DNA of 64,000 nt from JAZDCZ01 sp046757925 (GTDB lineage Bacteria > Gemmatimonadota > Gemmatimonadetes > Gemmatimonadales > GWC2-71-9): NCBI GenBank assembly GCA_046757925.1, contig JBHHZE010000002.1:62001-126000 (forward strand). The letters run 5' to 3'. The notes below the pieces were generated by a model that ran no database searches, was not told the origin of the DNA, and saw nothing but the letters and a program-made list of their open reading frames with translations. Position numbers and translations under genes: made by a program. Shown piece by piece: positions 9,400-18,250 of this stretch. The stretch's first letter is position 1; each line of letters starts with the position of its first letter.

Positions 9400-10146
9400 T
9401 TACGGGTTGCTCTGAAAATCTACGACGAATCGGATTGGAGACCCTGGTACCGTGTCGCCCCGGGCCGTGAGCCCAACTGCTTGGACCACCGCTGAGTCGG
9501 GTACGGTCGAACCGCTCACACGTCTTATTACTACAAATGCAAGGCCGGAGCCGTCTGTCGTAGCGATGAACTGATGCGGTGTGCTACCCGGCACCGTGTC
9601 TGTCTGCGTTAGAAAGAACCCTTCCGTCTCCACTCCACCAGGTGTGGGGACAGTGACTGAAAAATGCACCGGTTTACCCAGAAGCGCGATCTGGGAATCG
9701 GGCACCGTGGTGAGGTCATAAACCATGGTGCTCAGATTGGGAGAAGTTGTAGCGCCAACTGCCAGCGTGATCGGAGAATCGCCCGACAATCCGATGGAAT
9801 CCGGAGCCGGTGTCACCGTGACCGTAACTATACCCGACCGCAGAGATCCCACCCTTGCCTGCACCCGTCCCATGCCAGGGGATAGTGCGCTCACCAGTCC
9901 GGACGTTCCGTCTATGGTAAAGCCCACTTGGCCACTGTCCACATCCAGCGTTTCCCAGATGATGTCCGCATCGGCTATCGGGTTGTTGCCTGCGTCGACC
10001 GCCCGCGCCATCAGCGAGAGCGTGTCTCCTTCCTCGAGCGAGCGCTGGGCGAGTCCGTCCAGCTCGATGGCGACAACGCCTCCCGGCCCGCTTGGTATGG
10101 ATGTGCATGCCGCCGTTAGTGCTATCAGGATCGTGGGCGGCCTCAG
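9400..10146 (-). CDS. Lipoprotein with bacterial Ig-like (Big) domain
   Basis: A 248-residue exported protein. A short signal peptide ends in the lipobox LTAAC, so the mature Cys is about residue 13. A Big_2-like domain follows at about 25-110, then a Ser/Thr/Pro-rich beta region. The only good start is CTG at 10146: its bases overlap the TGA of the upstream TPR gene (CTGA), and AAGGAGG lies five bases before it. An in-frame ATG at 10200 would put 18 hydrophilic residues before the signal and is less likely. The function is probably cell-surface binding. Confidence 0.75.
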   Translation of the reverse strand: MRPPTILIALTAACTSIPSGPGGVVAIELDGLAQRSLEEGDTLSLMARAVDAGNNPIADADIIWETLDVDSGQVGFTIDGTSGLVSALSPGMGRVQARVGSLRSGIVTVTVTPAPDSIGLSGDSPITLAVGATTSPNLSTMVYDLTTVPDSQIALLGKPVHFSVTVPTPGGVETEGFFLTQTDTVPGSTPHQFIATTDGSGLAFVVIRRVSGSTVPDSAVVQAVGLTARGDTVPGSPIRFVVDFQSNP

Positions 10147-10577
10147 GTTTCCTCCTTGACTCCCAGATCGTCCAAAGCGCTGCGAGCGTGCTGGATCCAC
10201 TTGGCGGCGTCTGGACCGCTGGGTGGTCGTGCAAGGAAAATCTGGAGGTGCTTAACCGCATAGTCGGTTTCGCCGCGTCGCATGAGGAGGAAAGCCAGGC
10301 CGTAGTGGGCACCGGCCAGATTGTCATCGATCTCCAGGGCGCGGCGATAATATCGAATCGCCTCGTCGACGCGCTGCGTCTTGGTATAGGCGATTGCCAT
10401 GTTCTGCAGAATACGGGGGTCTGCCGGATGATCCCGCAGCGCGAGTCTGTAGGATGTTAGAGCGGCATCGTAGTCGCCCTGACGCTCAAGGGCCAACGCC
10501 TCGTTGAGGTAGTCGAGCCTCTGGGGCCTGAGCGATGCGCCCCGGCGCCGTCCAAAGAGGCGATTCCAGAAAGCCAT
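10143..10577 (-). CDS. TPR-repeat protein
   Basis: About 144 residues from the ATG at 10577, beginning with a short basic, aromatic segment (MAFWNRLFGRRRG) and followed by three TPR units with the usual Ala/Gly/Tyr pattern between residues 20 and 125. It probably acts as a protein-protein scaffold. Earlier in-frame starts exist, but the extra sequence looks non-coding. It is translationally coupled to the downstream Big-domain lipoprotein through a CTGA overlap. It diverges from the phosphoribosyltransferase gene across about 100 bases that must hold both promoters. Confidence 0.8.
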   Translation of the reverse strand: MAFWNRLFGRRRGASLRPQRLDYLNEALALERQGDYDAALTSYRLALRDHPADPRILQNMAIAYTKTQRVDEAIRYYRRALEIDDNLAGAHYGLAFLLMRRGETDYAVKHLQIFLARPPSGPDAAKWIQHARSALDDLGVKEET

Positions 10578-10680
10578 GACCACGCGCAAGATACCGCCGC
10601 ATCTGGTGGGAGGCAACGCATGAACGTTCATTGCCGGAGTTCGACCTACCGCAGGGTAGGGCAATAGAGCATCTTGCACC

Positions 10681-11202
10681 ATGATGATATCACATGGTCA
10701 CCGCGACATCCTGGACATCGATTGGGCCTTTTTCGGGGAACTATGCCGCTCTCTAGCGCTCCGTATCCAAGGTCATTACGATCCGGAGCTGGTTTTGGGG
10801 ATTACCAAGGCGGGCGTGATTCCGGGGGTCGTGGTGGCGTCCATCATGCAACGTGACTTCGCGTCAATGGGAGTTACGCGGCTGGGCGACGCGGTCAGCC
10901 CCACCCTGGTGACGGAACCTCCGCCGGGAGTTGCGGGGCGCCGCATCTTGGTGGTGGACGAGACGTGCGATTCGGGCGATACGCTGAAACTGGCAACTGC
11001 CGCCGTCAAAGAGTTGGGACCGGCTGCCGTCAAGACCGCCGTTTCCTTCCAAACGGGATCCTACGAGCCCGACTTCTATGGTATGGCTACGAAGAGCACG
11101 ATAATACTGCCGTGGGATCGCGAAGTCATTGTGGATGGGGAACTGGTGCCGCGGACTGAGTATGCCGCGCGGCTCGCTCAGGAAGAGAGCGCCGATTCGT
11201 AG
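10681..11202 (+). CDS. Phosphoribosyltransferase-family protein
   Basis: A 173-residue type I phosphoribosyltransferase. The PRPP-binding loop reads ILVVDETCDSGDT (about residues 89-101), and an upstream GITKAG segment supplies the pyrophosphate loop. The C-terminus ILPWDREV resembles hypoxanthine/xanthine-guanine phosphoribosyltransferases. A purine salvage role is therefore likely but the base specificity cannot be read. ATG ATG start at 10681. Its 3' end overlaps the convergent V4R gene by 25 bases. Confidence 0.85.
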   Translation: MMISHGHRDILDIDWAFFGELCRSLALRIQGHYDPELVLGITKAGVIPGVVVASIMQRDFASMGVTRLGDAVSPTLVTEPPPGVAGRRILVVDETCDSGDTLKLATAAVKELGPAAVKTAVSFQTGSYEPDFYGMATKSTIILPWDREVIVDGELVPRTEYAARLAQEESADS

Positions 11203-11729
11203 TCGTCGCCGTTGGTTAGGGCTTCGTAGACCGACTCCATGGTTTCCGGGGCGCCGAGGAGGAACTTACAGCGACTTTCGTTCCGCGTGCGGCACTCGAC
11301 CTCCATCACCGCCACCGGCGTGCCGGCCAGCCGTCCCATGAAGTCGGCGAACATCCCGGACGCCACGTAGCAGGAGGGTAAGTCGGCGTGGGCGCCAGGA
11401 TCTGATTCCGCCCAGTTGGAGGAAGTGATCGCAATGCCCGATTTCCCTGCGCGTTCAACGGTCAATCTTCCCCAGCCAATAGCCTCAAAATAGGCTGACA
11501 GCACCTCACCAAGGGCATTGGAATCGAGATCCGACGGATCGTCTATGCCCGTGTAGCCAGGCAGCCAGGCACAAAAGCTTTGATAGATCTGCGCGCCGGC
11601 TGCATAGCCCGCCTCTTGGAGGCAAACCGCAGACTTAACACCCAAGTCGCGGTCCAACGATCTGCGCAGCGTGTGCAAGAAGGCGCGCCCCACACCGAGC
11701 ATCGCGCCGTTGAGTTCTATTGGGGTCAT
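11178..11729 (-). CDS. V4R (4-vinyl reductase) domain protein
   Basis: About 183 residues with the V4R ending: G-x-PVAVMEVECRTRNESRCKFLLG. Its Cys spacing matches the small-molecule-binding V4R domain found in bacteriochlorophyll BchJ and in regulators. An upstream TTG at 11759 is possible. It lies 60 bases downstream of the GAF protein in the same orientation, so the pair probably forms a sensory unit. No DNA-binding or enzymatic output domain is seen in either, so the partner is unknown. Confidence 0.7.
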   Translation of the reverse strand: MTPIELNGAMLGVGRAFLHTLRRSLDRDLGVKSAVCLQEAGYAAGAQIYQSFCAWLPGYTGIDDPSDLDSNALGEVLSAYFEAIGWGRLTVERAGKSGIAITSSNWAESDPGAHADLPSCYVASGMFADFMGRLAGTPVAVMEVECRTRNESRCKFLLGAPETMESVYEALTNGDDYESALSS

Positions 11730-11789
11730 ACGATGATTGCTGGGCTCATGTACTGGCAACTTAGGTCGTGCACTGCAGACTTGGCAAGT

Positions 11790-12578
11790 CTACCGTCCCT
11801 TGGCTTCTTCCTGAATGACGGTCATGGCGACGTCCACGAGTCGATCCAGCTCTTCACCCGATGCCCGCGACAGCAATCCCTCACTCCAGGCCCCTTCGCG
11901 ATTCGCATATGCATCGAGTAACCGCCTCAGAAAGCCGATCAGCGCCGTGCGTTCCGAGTCGGCCCTACTGTTGCGCTCCGACGCGTCCGACTCGCGCTCG
12001 GCCATTTGTTCGAAGCGGTAGGCATTGCGCAGCATCTTTGCAGCCAGTTCCGCAACCACTTGGGTGAATTTCACGTCCGCATCCGAAAACGCCGGGCCAT
12101 CGCGGAATGTGCGAAGGAAGATGGCACCGATCGACGTATCGCGCCACGTGATCGGCACGACCGTAATGCTTTGGACCTTGCGGTTCTCCAAGACGCCTCT
12201 GATGCTCTTGAGAGTGGAATCTGTCTGTGCATCCGGGATGTATACGGTCTCACCCGATGTAAAGGCTCTTTCGAGTTCCGGATAGCGTGTTAGGTCAACG
12301 ACGTGGTTCCTGATGCTCGGGTCTTCGTAGGATGCTACGAGCCGTGCGGTTGCGTTGCCCTGTTCACTCAGGAATATGGAACAACGGTCTAGTCCGAAGG
12401 TCTCGCCCAGCTTGCGGGCTATAGTTTGCAGGATATCCACAAAATGCAGCGTGCCCGAGATTTCCTGCAGAATATCGACCACGACCTGCAGATGTCTGCG
12501 CTCCTGTTCCAACTCCTGAACGCGCAGCCTGAGCCGCGTCAGCTCAGCACTATCCGGAGAGGTTTGGATGTCTGTCAT
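11790..12578 (-). CDS. GAF-domain sensory protein with N-terminal coiled coil
   Basis: About 262 residues: a leucine-rich coiled coil at 8-38, a GAF domain at about 45-185, and a charged helical tail. It begins like GAF sensors of two-component and diguanylate-cyclase systems (ILQEISGTLHFVDILQTIARKL) but has no histidine kinase, GGDEF or HTH output. ATG at 12578 has AGGA six bases upstream; an in-frame ATG two codons earlier overlaps that site. Ligand unknown. It is followed by the V4R gene. Confidence 0.8.
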   Translation of the reverse strand: MTDIQTSPDSAELTRLRLRVQELEQERRHLQVVVDILQEISGTLHFVDILQTIARKLGETFGLDRCSIFLSEQGNATARLVASYEDPSIRNHVVDLTRYPELERAFTSGETVYIPDAQTDSTLKSIRGVLENRKVQSITVVPITWRDTSIGAIFLRTFRDGPAFSDADVKFTQVVAELAAKMLRNAYRFEQMAERESDASERNSRADSERTALIGFLRRLLDAYANREGAWSEGLLSRASGEELDRLVDVAMTVIQEEAKGR

Positions 12579-12606
12579 TACCATTCCTGTCGACTCGAGG
12601 TAGGAG

Positions 12607-12674
12607 TATAGTCTGCCGGACTCGACGGAGGTAAGTCAAGGCACTAGAATCCGGTGTCAAATGTAAGGAGGATT
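12607..12674 (+). promoter_or_regulatory. Promoter and ribosome site of the Xaa-Pro aminopeptidase gene
   Basis: TATAGT at 12607-12612 is a good -10 box; the hexamer TTCCTG 17 bases upstream is a poor -35. A strong Shine-Dalgarno AAGGAGG sits at 12665-12671, seven bases before the ATG at 12679. The heptamer GACTCGA occurs twice around the -10 region. Transcription start is inferred. Confidence 0.45.
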
Positions 12675-12678
12675 CTGC

Positions 12679-14043
12679 ATGCGCTTGGCGTTTGCACTGG
12701 TATTGATGACGACCGTCGCTTCGGCCGCTGTCGCACAAGTCTCCGGCGTTGCACCTGACCCAGTACCCGGTTTGCCGGGGGCGGGGCGTCCCGTCGATAT
12801 AGAGGCGTTCAGGGCACGGCGAGCCGCATTGATGGATAGGATTGGTGACGGCGTGATCGCGGTCCCGGCAGCAAAGCAGCGGGACTTGGAAACGGTGGTG
12901 CTGCAGGACAATGACTTTCGGCAGGACGACTATTTTTTCTATCTGACGGGGATCGAGACTCCGAACGCCTGGTTGCTGTTGCTGGCCTCGAGCGACGGTG
13001 AAGACCGCGCGGTCCTGTATCTCCCTCCGCGAGATCCCAATAGAGAACAGTGGACCGGCAGGAAGCTGGGACCCGATGACCCTGCCGTCAGATTGATCGG
13101 CATTGAAGATGTAAGGGAACTGGACATTACCGGTTTCGGTCGTGACGTCGAAGAGGCCTTGGGGCGCCAGTCGGCACCGCTATTCACGGTCCTGTGGCAC
13201 GGCACCAAGGACAACAGCGTGATTCAGGCGTGGAAGCATGCCGGGCGCCACCTCCGTAACGTCGTGCCGACCATCGATAGCATGCGTGTCGTGAAGGACA
13301 GAGTGGAAATCGCCGCACTGCGCCGAGCGATAGCCATCACTACCGAGGCACACAAATCTGCCATGCGTGCGGTGCATCCCGGGATGTATGAGTACCAACT
13401 CGAGGCCACGGTGGAGTATACGTTTCGGAATCTGGGGGCCGACCGGCTGGGGTTTGCATCGATCGTCGGCAGCGGACCAAACAGCACCACGCTTCACTAT
13501 GACGTGAACAGAAGAAGGATGCAGGACGGAGACCTGGTGGTGGTCGATGTGGGCGCCGAATACGCACAGTACTCGGCGGACGTCACTCGCACGCTGCCGG
13601 TCAACGGCCGGTTCAGTGAGAGGCAGAAGGCCGTCTACGATCTCGTACTGGCAACGCAGCAGGCGGCGATCGACGCCGTGCGGCCTGGCGTGACAGTCAG
13701 AGAATTGTCGAGAATAGCGCGTTCCTACATGGCAACAAACAGCGGTGATCTATGCGGCGATAAGGATTGCACGCGCTATTTCATTCATGGCCTGAGTCAT
13801 TGGATCGGCATGCGGGTGCACGATGTGGGAGATTATTCCATGAAACTCGAGCCGGGCGCAGTACTCACGGTGGAGCCCGGCATTTACATTGCCACAGAGA
13901 ATCTGGGAGTTCGCATCGAGGACGATATTCTAGTGACCGACAACGGCCACGAAATCTTGTCGGGCGGTGCCCCTCGAACCACGGATGATATAGAGCGCCT
14001 GATGCATTCGTCAGAGCGTACCAATCAAGAAGGGAATTACTAA
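12679..14043 (+). CDS. Secreted Xaa-Pro aminopeptidase (M24B, PepP-like)
   Basis: It removes an N-terminal residue before proline. A signal peptide (about 1-20, ending AAVAQ) indicates export. The aminopeptidase-P N-domain is at about 35-180 and the pita-bread catalytic domain follows. All five metal ligands are seen: D290, D301, H374 (in HGLSHWIGMRVHDVG, very close to E. coli PepP), E399 and E414. The length of 454 is typical. The stop overlaps the next start by one base, coupling it to the YtxH gene. Confidence 0.92.
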   Translation: MRLAFALVLMTTVASAAVAQVSGVAPDPVPGLPGAGRPVDIEAFRARRAALMDRIGDGVIAVPAAKQRDLETVVLQDNDFRQDDYFFYLTGIETPNAWLLLLASSDGEDRAVLYLPPRDPNREQWTGRKLGPDDPAVRLIGIEDVRELDITGFGRDVEEALGRQSAPLFTVLWHGTKDNSVIQAWKHAGRHLRNVVPTIDSMRVVKDRVEIAALRRAIAITTEAHKSAMRAVHPGMYEYQLEATVEYTFRNLGADRLGFASIVGSGPNSTTLHYDVNRRRMQDGDLVVVDVGAEYAQYSADVTRTLPVNGRFSERQKAVYDLVLATQQAAIDAVRPGVTVRELSRIARSYMATNSGDLCGDKDCTRYFIHGLSHWIGMRVHDVGDYSMKLEPGAVLTVEPGIYIATENLGVRIEDDILVTDNGHEILSGGAPRTTDDIERLMHSSERTNQEGNY

Positions 14044-14363
14044 TGTCGCACGATGACGATCTGGAACTTTTGGACGACGAGTCTCTCGACGACGAGGATC
14101 TGGACGTCGAGGAAATCGACGAACTGGAGGGCTACGCCGGGGCTAGAGGGTTTGCCGCGGGCCTCATCCTTGGTTTGCTGGTCGGTGCAGGAGTCGCTCT
14201 GTTGGTGGCACCGGAGCGGGGAGAGACGGTACGCCGGCGTCTGAGCAGGGGCTTCCGGCACCTGCAGGCCGATGCACGCAGCCAGCTCGACGACCTACGG
14301 GACGATGCGCGTCGTGAGTACCGCCGCAAGAAGCGGGAGTTGAAGCGCCGTCTGAAGCGCTGA
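14043..14363 (+). CDS. YtxH-domain membrane protein
   Basis: A 106-residue protein: a strongly acidic N-terminus (1-30, Asp/Glu), one glycine-rich transmembrane helix with the YtxH pattern (about 36-57, followed by LVAPERGETVRRRL), and a very basic helical tail. YtxH proteins are linked to envelope stress in Bacillus; the biochemical role is not known. The ATG overlaps the last base of the aminopeptidase stop. A small inverted repeat (AGGGAG/CTCCCT, 14369-14389) between it and the convergent TPR gene may be a weak terminator. Confidence 0.8.
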   Translation: MSHDDDLELLDDESLDDEDLDVEEIDELEGYAGARGFAAGLILGLLVGAGVALLVAPERGETVRRRLSRGFRHLQADARSQLDDLRDDARREYRRKKRELKRRLKR

Positions 14364-14375
14364 ACTCGAGGGAGT

Positions 14376-15170
14376 CTAGTCGCCTCCCTTCTTGTCGCGA
14401 ATCTTCTCCAGTAGTTTGGCAGCTTTCTTCTTGTGGCTTGGGTCCAGTACGTCCAAGATTGGGAGATCGGGGATGAGTGCGAGTTGCCGTCTTGCTTCGT
14501 CGTAGCGCTTGAGATCGACGAGCACTTCCGCCAACTCCAGGTGGTGAAACACATAGTCGGGCTTCAGTTCTATCGCGCGCTGCAAGTGCACTACCGACGA
14601 ATCCCAATTGGCCCGTTTCATGAACCCACCACCTAGAAAGGTCTTCGCGAAGAATCGTGTCGCCCCCGACAGTCTCTTGATCTCCGCGTGCCATGCGCCG
14701 ATAACATGATGCGCCCCGTCATGATCGGGGTCTAGAGCGAGAGCCTCCGCTGCTTCGTTGTAAATCTCCCTCCCAAACTGAACCCGCTCCTTGCCTTTCT
14801 TGGTGCGCGAAATCCGTCCCAACGCGTTGGCCAACATGAAGTGTCCTTCAGCACCCTTAGGGTTTGCCTTGACCGCCGCATCTGCATACAGCCGCGCCAC
14901 GAACAGCAGGCTGTCGCGCTGCTTGCGTTGCTTCTTGCTTTCCAGTTGCTTGGCCACATCGACTTGCGCCCGCGCGAATTTCCACATCGCCTCGTAGCTG
15001 CCGGCGTCGGCCAGAAAAGCAGCCCGATAATGCTCCAGCGCTTCTGCCGGCTTGACCGCATCAGTTAAACTGTCACCCATGGCAATGTGCTGGGCAAAAC
15101 TCTGGCCGTACACCGGCGATGTGGCAAGCGACAGCGTTGCTGCTATAATGATGAACCTTGCGACTGCCAT
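14376..15170 (-). CDS. Exported TPR protein
   Basis: A 264-residue protein with a cleavable signal peptide (about 1-22, ending VYGQ) and four to five TPR-like helical pairs over 30-250. Its arrangement recalls the RMD1-like TPR family of bacterial periplasmic proteins. ATG at 15170 has GGAG six bases upstream. It diverges from the pyrimidine phosphorylase gene with only 39 bases between starts. A Lys-rich tail ends the protein. The substrate or partner is unknown. Confidence 0.82.
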   Translation of the reverse strand: MAVARFIIIAATLSLATSPVYGQSFAQHIAMGDSLTDAVKPAEALEHYRAAFLADAGSYEAMWKFARAQVDVAKQLESKKQRKQRDSLLFVARLYADAAVKANPKGAEGHFMLANALGRISRTKKGKERVQFGREIYNEAAEALALDPDHDGAHHVIGAWHAEIKRLSGATRFFAKTFLGGGFMKRANWDSSVVHLQRAIELKPDYVFHHLELAEVLVDLKRYDEARRQLALIPDLPILDVLDPSHKKKAAKLLEKIRDKKGGD

Positions 15171-15209
15171 TGTGAACTCCGACTAAGGGTTGACCGAATT
15201 GGGAGATCA

Positions 15210-16541
15210 ATGTTGACGATTCCGCTGATCGAACGCAAGCGCAACGGTGGTGCGCTGACGCCGGACGAGTGGTCGAGCTTGGTGGATGGTTATACCAGCG
15301 GCCGGGTTCCGGACTATCAGATGGCGGCGCTGCTCATGGCGTCCTTCCTCAACGGTTTGGACGCGGTCGAACTCGGCGCGTTGCTGGATGCCATGCGGCA
15401 CTCCGGCTCGCGGCTCGAATTCGGTGAAGACTCTCCCCCGCGCATCGACAAGCATTCCACCGGCGGCGTGGGAGACAAGGTATCGCTCGTTCTGGCACCA
15501 CTGGTGGCCAGCTTGGGCGTGTGGGTACCGATGATGTCCGGACGTAGCCTCGGGCACACGGGAGGTACGCTCGATAAGCTCGAATCCATACGGGGCTTCC
15601 GGACGGACCTGTCGCTCGAGCGAGCCAAACGACAGGTCGAGGAATTGGGATGCGCCATGATCGGGCAGACCGCCGAGATAGCGCCCGCCGATCGCAAGCT
15701 CTATGCGCTTAGAGACGCAACCGCGACCGTCGAAGCGATTCCCCTGATAGCCGCGAGCATAATGTCGAAGAAGCTGTGTGAGGGCTTGACCGGGCTGGTT
15801 CTCGACATCAAGACAGGGGACGGAGCGTTCCTGCCGGACCTGGAGGACGAGCTCGCGCTCGCCAAGACGATGATCGAACTGGGTGAAGAACGTGACTGCC
15901 CAACCGTGGCTCTCCTGACCGCAATGGACCGTCCTCTGGGCATCGCGTGCGGCAATGCCCTGGAAACGGCTGAGGCGATCTTGGCACTACGGGGCGAGGG
16001 ACCCGGCGATCTCATGGAAGTCGTCTACGCGCTCGGCGTCGAGATGCTGCTCTTGGCCGGTGTCGGCTCGGATGAAACCTCGGCTCGCCGGTCGTTGGAG
16101 AATGCGATATCGAGTGGGAATGCGGCCGCAAAATTCGGTGAAATTATTGCAGCGCAGGGGGGAGACGCCAACGTGCTGGACGACCTTTCGCTATTGCCCC
16201 GGGCGCGATCGGTGCTGGAGTTGTCCGCCGAGGAAGCGGGCTACGTGGCTCAGATCGCGACGCGCAACATTGGGAAGGCAATAGTGGCATTGGGCGGCGG
16301 CAGAAAAACTAAGGAGTCGGAAATCGACGTGGCAGTGGGGTTCTCGATCTTTGCCAAACCGGGCGACCACGTGGAGAAGGGTGATTGTCTTGCGGCGGTG
16401 CACGCCAATGACGAGACGGATGCCGCTCGCGGCCTGGCGGTGTTGCGGGAGGCTATTACGCTCCGGCCCGACCCTCCCAAACCCGGGCGGCCGCTCGTGT
16501 CTCATCGAGTGACCGCCGCCGGTGTGACAGCACTCGACTAG
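15210..16541 (+). CDS. Thymidine/pyrimidine-nucleoside phosphorylase
   Basis: It cleaves pyrimidine (deoxy)nucleosides with phosphate to base and (deoxy)ribose-1-phosphate. The family signature is present (SGRSLGHTGGTLDKLES, about residues 111-127), as is the phosphate-site block KHSTGGVGDK (82-91). The C-terminal region has the lipoyl-like fold FSIFAKPGDHVEKGD. The ATG at 15210 with GGGAG five bases upstream gives 443 residues, the usual size; the longer frame upstream overlaps the divergent gene. Whether it prefers thymidine (DeoA) or uridine as well (Pdp) cannot be decided. Confidence 0.93.
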   Translation: MLTIPLIERKRNGGALTPDEWSSLVDGYTSGRVPDYQMAALLMASFLNGLDAVELGALLDAMRHSGSRLEFGEDSPPRIDKHSTGGVGDKVSLVLAPLVASLGVWVPMMSGRSLGHTGGTLDKLESIRGFRTDLSLERAKRQVEELGCAMIGQTAEIAPADRKLYALRDATATVEAIPLIAASIMSKKLCEGLTGLVLDIKTGDGAFLPDLEDELALAKTMIELGEERDCPTVALLTAMDRPLGIACGNALETAEAILALRGEGPGDLMEVVYALGVEMLLLAGVGSDETSARRSLENAISSGNAAAKFGEIIAAQGGDANVLDDLSLLPRARSVLELSAEEAGYVAQIATRNIGKAIVALGGGRKTKESEIDVAVGFSIFAKPGDHVEKGDCLAAVHANDETDAARGLAVLREAITLRPDPPKPGRPLVSHRVTAAGVTALD

Positions 16542-16618
16542 TGGTCTCAATCTCTTGGCTGATTTGCGGTGCGACCCCAGTTGACATGTCGGCACCTAGC
16601 GTCCACAGAGTTCCTATT

Positions 16619-17683
16619 CTACGGTGACCATCGCCACACGCCGGACCCCGCGGTACCGATCACGAGTCGGGCCAGAGAATCGACCGTCGCCGAAAGAGCG
16701 CCGCATATGCCAGGCGGAACGGCTATCTCGTCCCACTCCTCAGCACCTCCCTGCAAGCGATGGAGAGCCAAGAGCCCGTTGAACTGGCCCTTCCCGCATC
16801 CTTTATCTAGGTCAGGGACAAGCTCCACTGCCAGCAAGTCGCCGCGCAGAAGAACCAAGGCCGAAACGATACCGACGTTCACCTCCTCTACTTGCCAGGT
16901 CTCACCTTTATCGTCTGACCGCGCAACCAAACCGTCCATCCCTGCCCAGAGGGTCTGTCGTAAGGGGTCCAACGCGAGGGAGTAGATTGGAATCTCAGCG
17001 CGCGGGAAAGGGATTACAAAATCCCATGTGTCACCCCCATCGGTGCTTCGGTATACAAGAAACGTTCCAAGGGGGCTGCCGACCGCAGCAAATACCTGGC
17101 CCGCGACGTCGGCGGATGCTACGATACTGGGAGCATCACCTCCCAGGTCCTTGAGGTCACCTAGAACAAAGTCCCATGTAAGACCGGCATCGTCGGATCG
17201 CAGGATCACAAACCCAAGGTGCCAGAACAGCCGGTGTGGCTGGCGGGGATCGACCGCGAGCGATGGGGCCCAGAGCATTCCTCCGTTAGCTGCGGCCATG
17301 CCACCGTCGGAAGCAAACCACGTTCTACCGCTGTCTCCGGTTGCGTAGATGGCTGCCTCCGTAGTCTGGAAAACCTCTTGCGCGTCTAATCCAACTAGTA
17401 ACCTGCTGGGCGTGCGCGGCACGAAGACAATTGACCGAATACTCGCGGAGCTCAGCCCCAGGGATTCCCAGTCATTGGTTTTTGTGTTCAGGCGAAAAAC
17501 GCCACCCCGACGCGTCCCCGCATAGAGACCCCAATCTGTCTGGCTCACGGAGGTAACCACGTGGCCCTCAAGACCGAGCTGGACCCACCGGCTGGAAGCG
17601 TCCGGTCAAACATCCCCGCAAGCCCACAGTAGGGGACCAACCAGCAGCGCCGCCCGCACCCGCCGCAAGCTATGCCGTGGCAT
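16619..17683 (-). pseudogene. BNR-repeat lipoprotein interrupted by an in-frame TGA
   Basis: Read from the ATG at 17683, the frame gives a basic start, a hydrophobic core and a lipoprotein end (LLVGPLLWAC). It then runs Gly-Asp-Val, a TGA at 17606-17608, and continues in the same frame with SSRWVQLGLEGHVVTS into a 313-residue sialidase-like beta-propeller. The propeller carries Asp boxes such as STDGGDTWDF and SDDKGETWQV. The propeller alone from GTG 17560 would be an unexported cytoplasmic fragment. A single C-to-T change (CGA to TGA) or a base-calling error explains this. Read-through is possible but no recoding element is seen. Confidence 0.7.
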
Positions 17684-17759
17684 TCGGATGAGCGGCGGTT
17701 TTATGCTGCCAAGCAAGGCAAGTGAGTCCGCAGACCGCTGATGACCGGGACAGATTCCT

Positions 17760-18250
17760 GAATCATCGATTACCGGAGCAGCTGGCATACCCATACAAGA
17801 ACCTCCGCCATCGGAAGGGCCAGGCAGCGCGCGGTAAGGTGTTTGGCTCAGCTCGGCAGGGCACTCGTAGAAGTAGGAGAGGTTGAAGCCGGCGCTGGTG
17901 CACTGGCAGCAGCCGCAGCATCCGGTTGGGATCCGAGCATGTTCAGGCTCATTGCCGACATCAGGCTGCAACTCGCTGATACGGTGGGTGCTGTAGAGAT
18001 GCTCGCTCGAGTGGCAGTTGATCCGGCGCTGAGTTCGGCGTCGCTAGACTCGGCCGTGGCGATGGGTGCAAGGTTCGTCGCTGCCGACAGCTGGGAGCTA
18101 ATAACCCACGAGGCTCGATGGGAAATGCAGAGGCTCGTCCTGGCCCGAACCGTCAACAGGCGTTTGTCTAAAGATGTGGAGCTGCTTGACTCTACCGGCC
18201 AGAAGCGACGGCCGCAGGACGGATCACATTGGTCGTGTTCTGGTCCCGAG
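17760..18250 (+). pseudogene. Fragment of a TPR-redoxin (TlpA-like) protein
   Basis: The plus frame from about 17762 to 18200 encodes helical TPR-like sequence (LAQLGRALVEVGEVEAGAG onward). It leads into VELLDSTGQKR, the usual entry to an AhpC/TSA redoxin domain. The next block, ITLVVFWSR, is in the +1 frame at about 18224-18250, so one frameshift is needed. The redoxin stops there: the CxxC region is missing and the sequence turns into the antisense end of a kinase gene at a palindrome (18245-18262). The N-terminus is also missing. A dead remnant. Confidence 0.6.

Noticed and set aside
15087..15209. Longer N-terminus of the pyrimidine phosphorylase
   Set aside because: Overlaps the divergent signal peptide and has no ribosome site; ATG 15210 has GGGAG and gives the family length.
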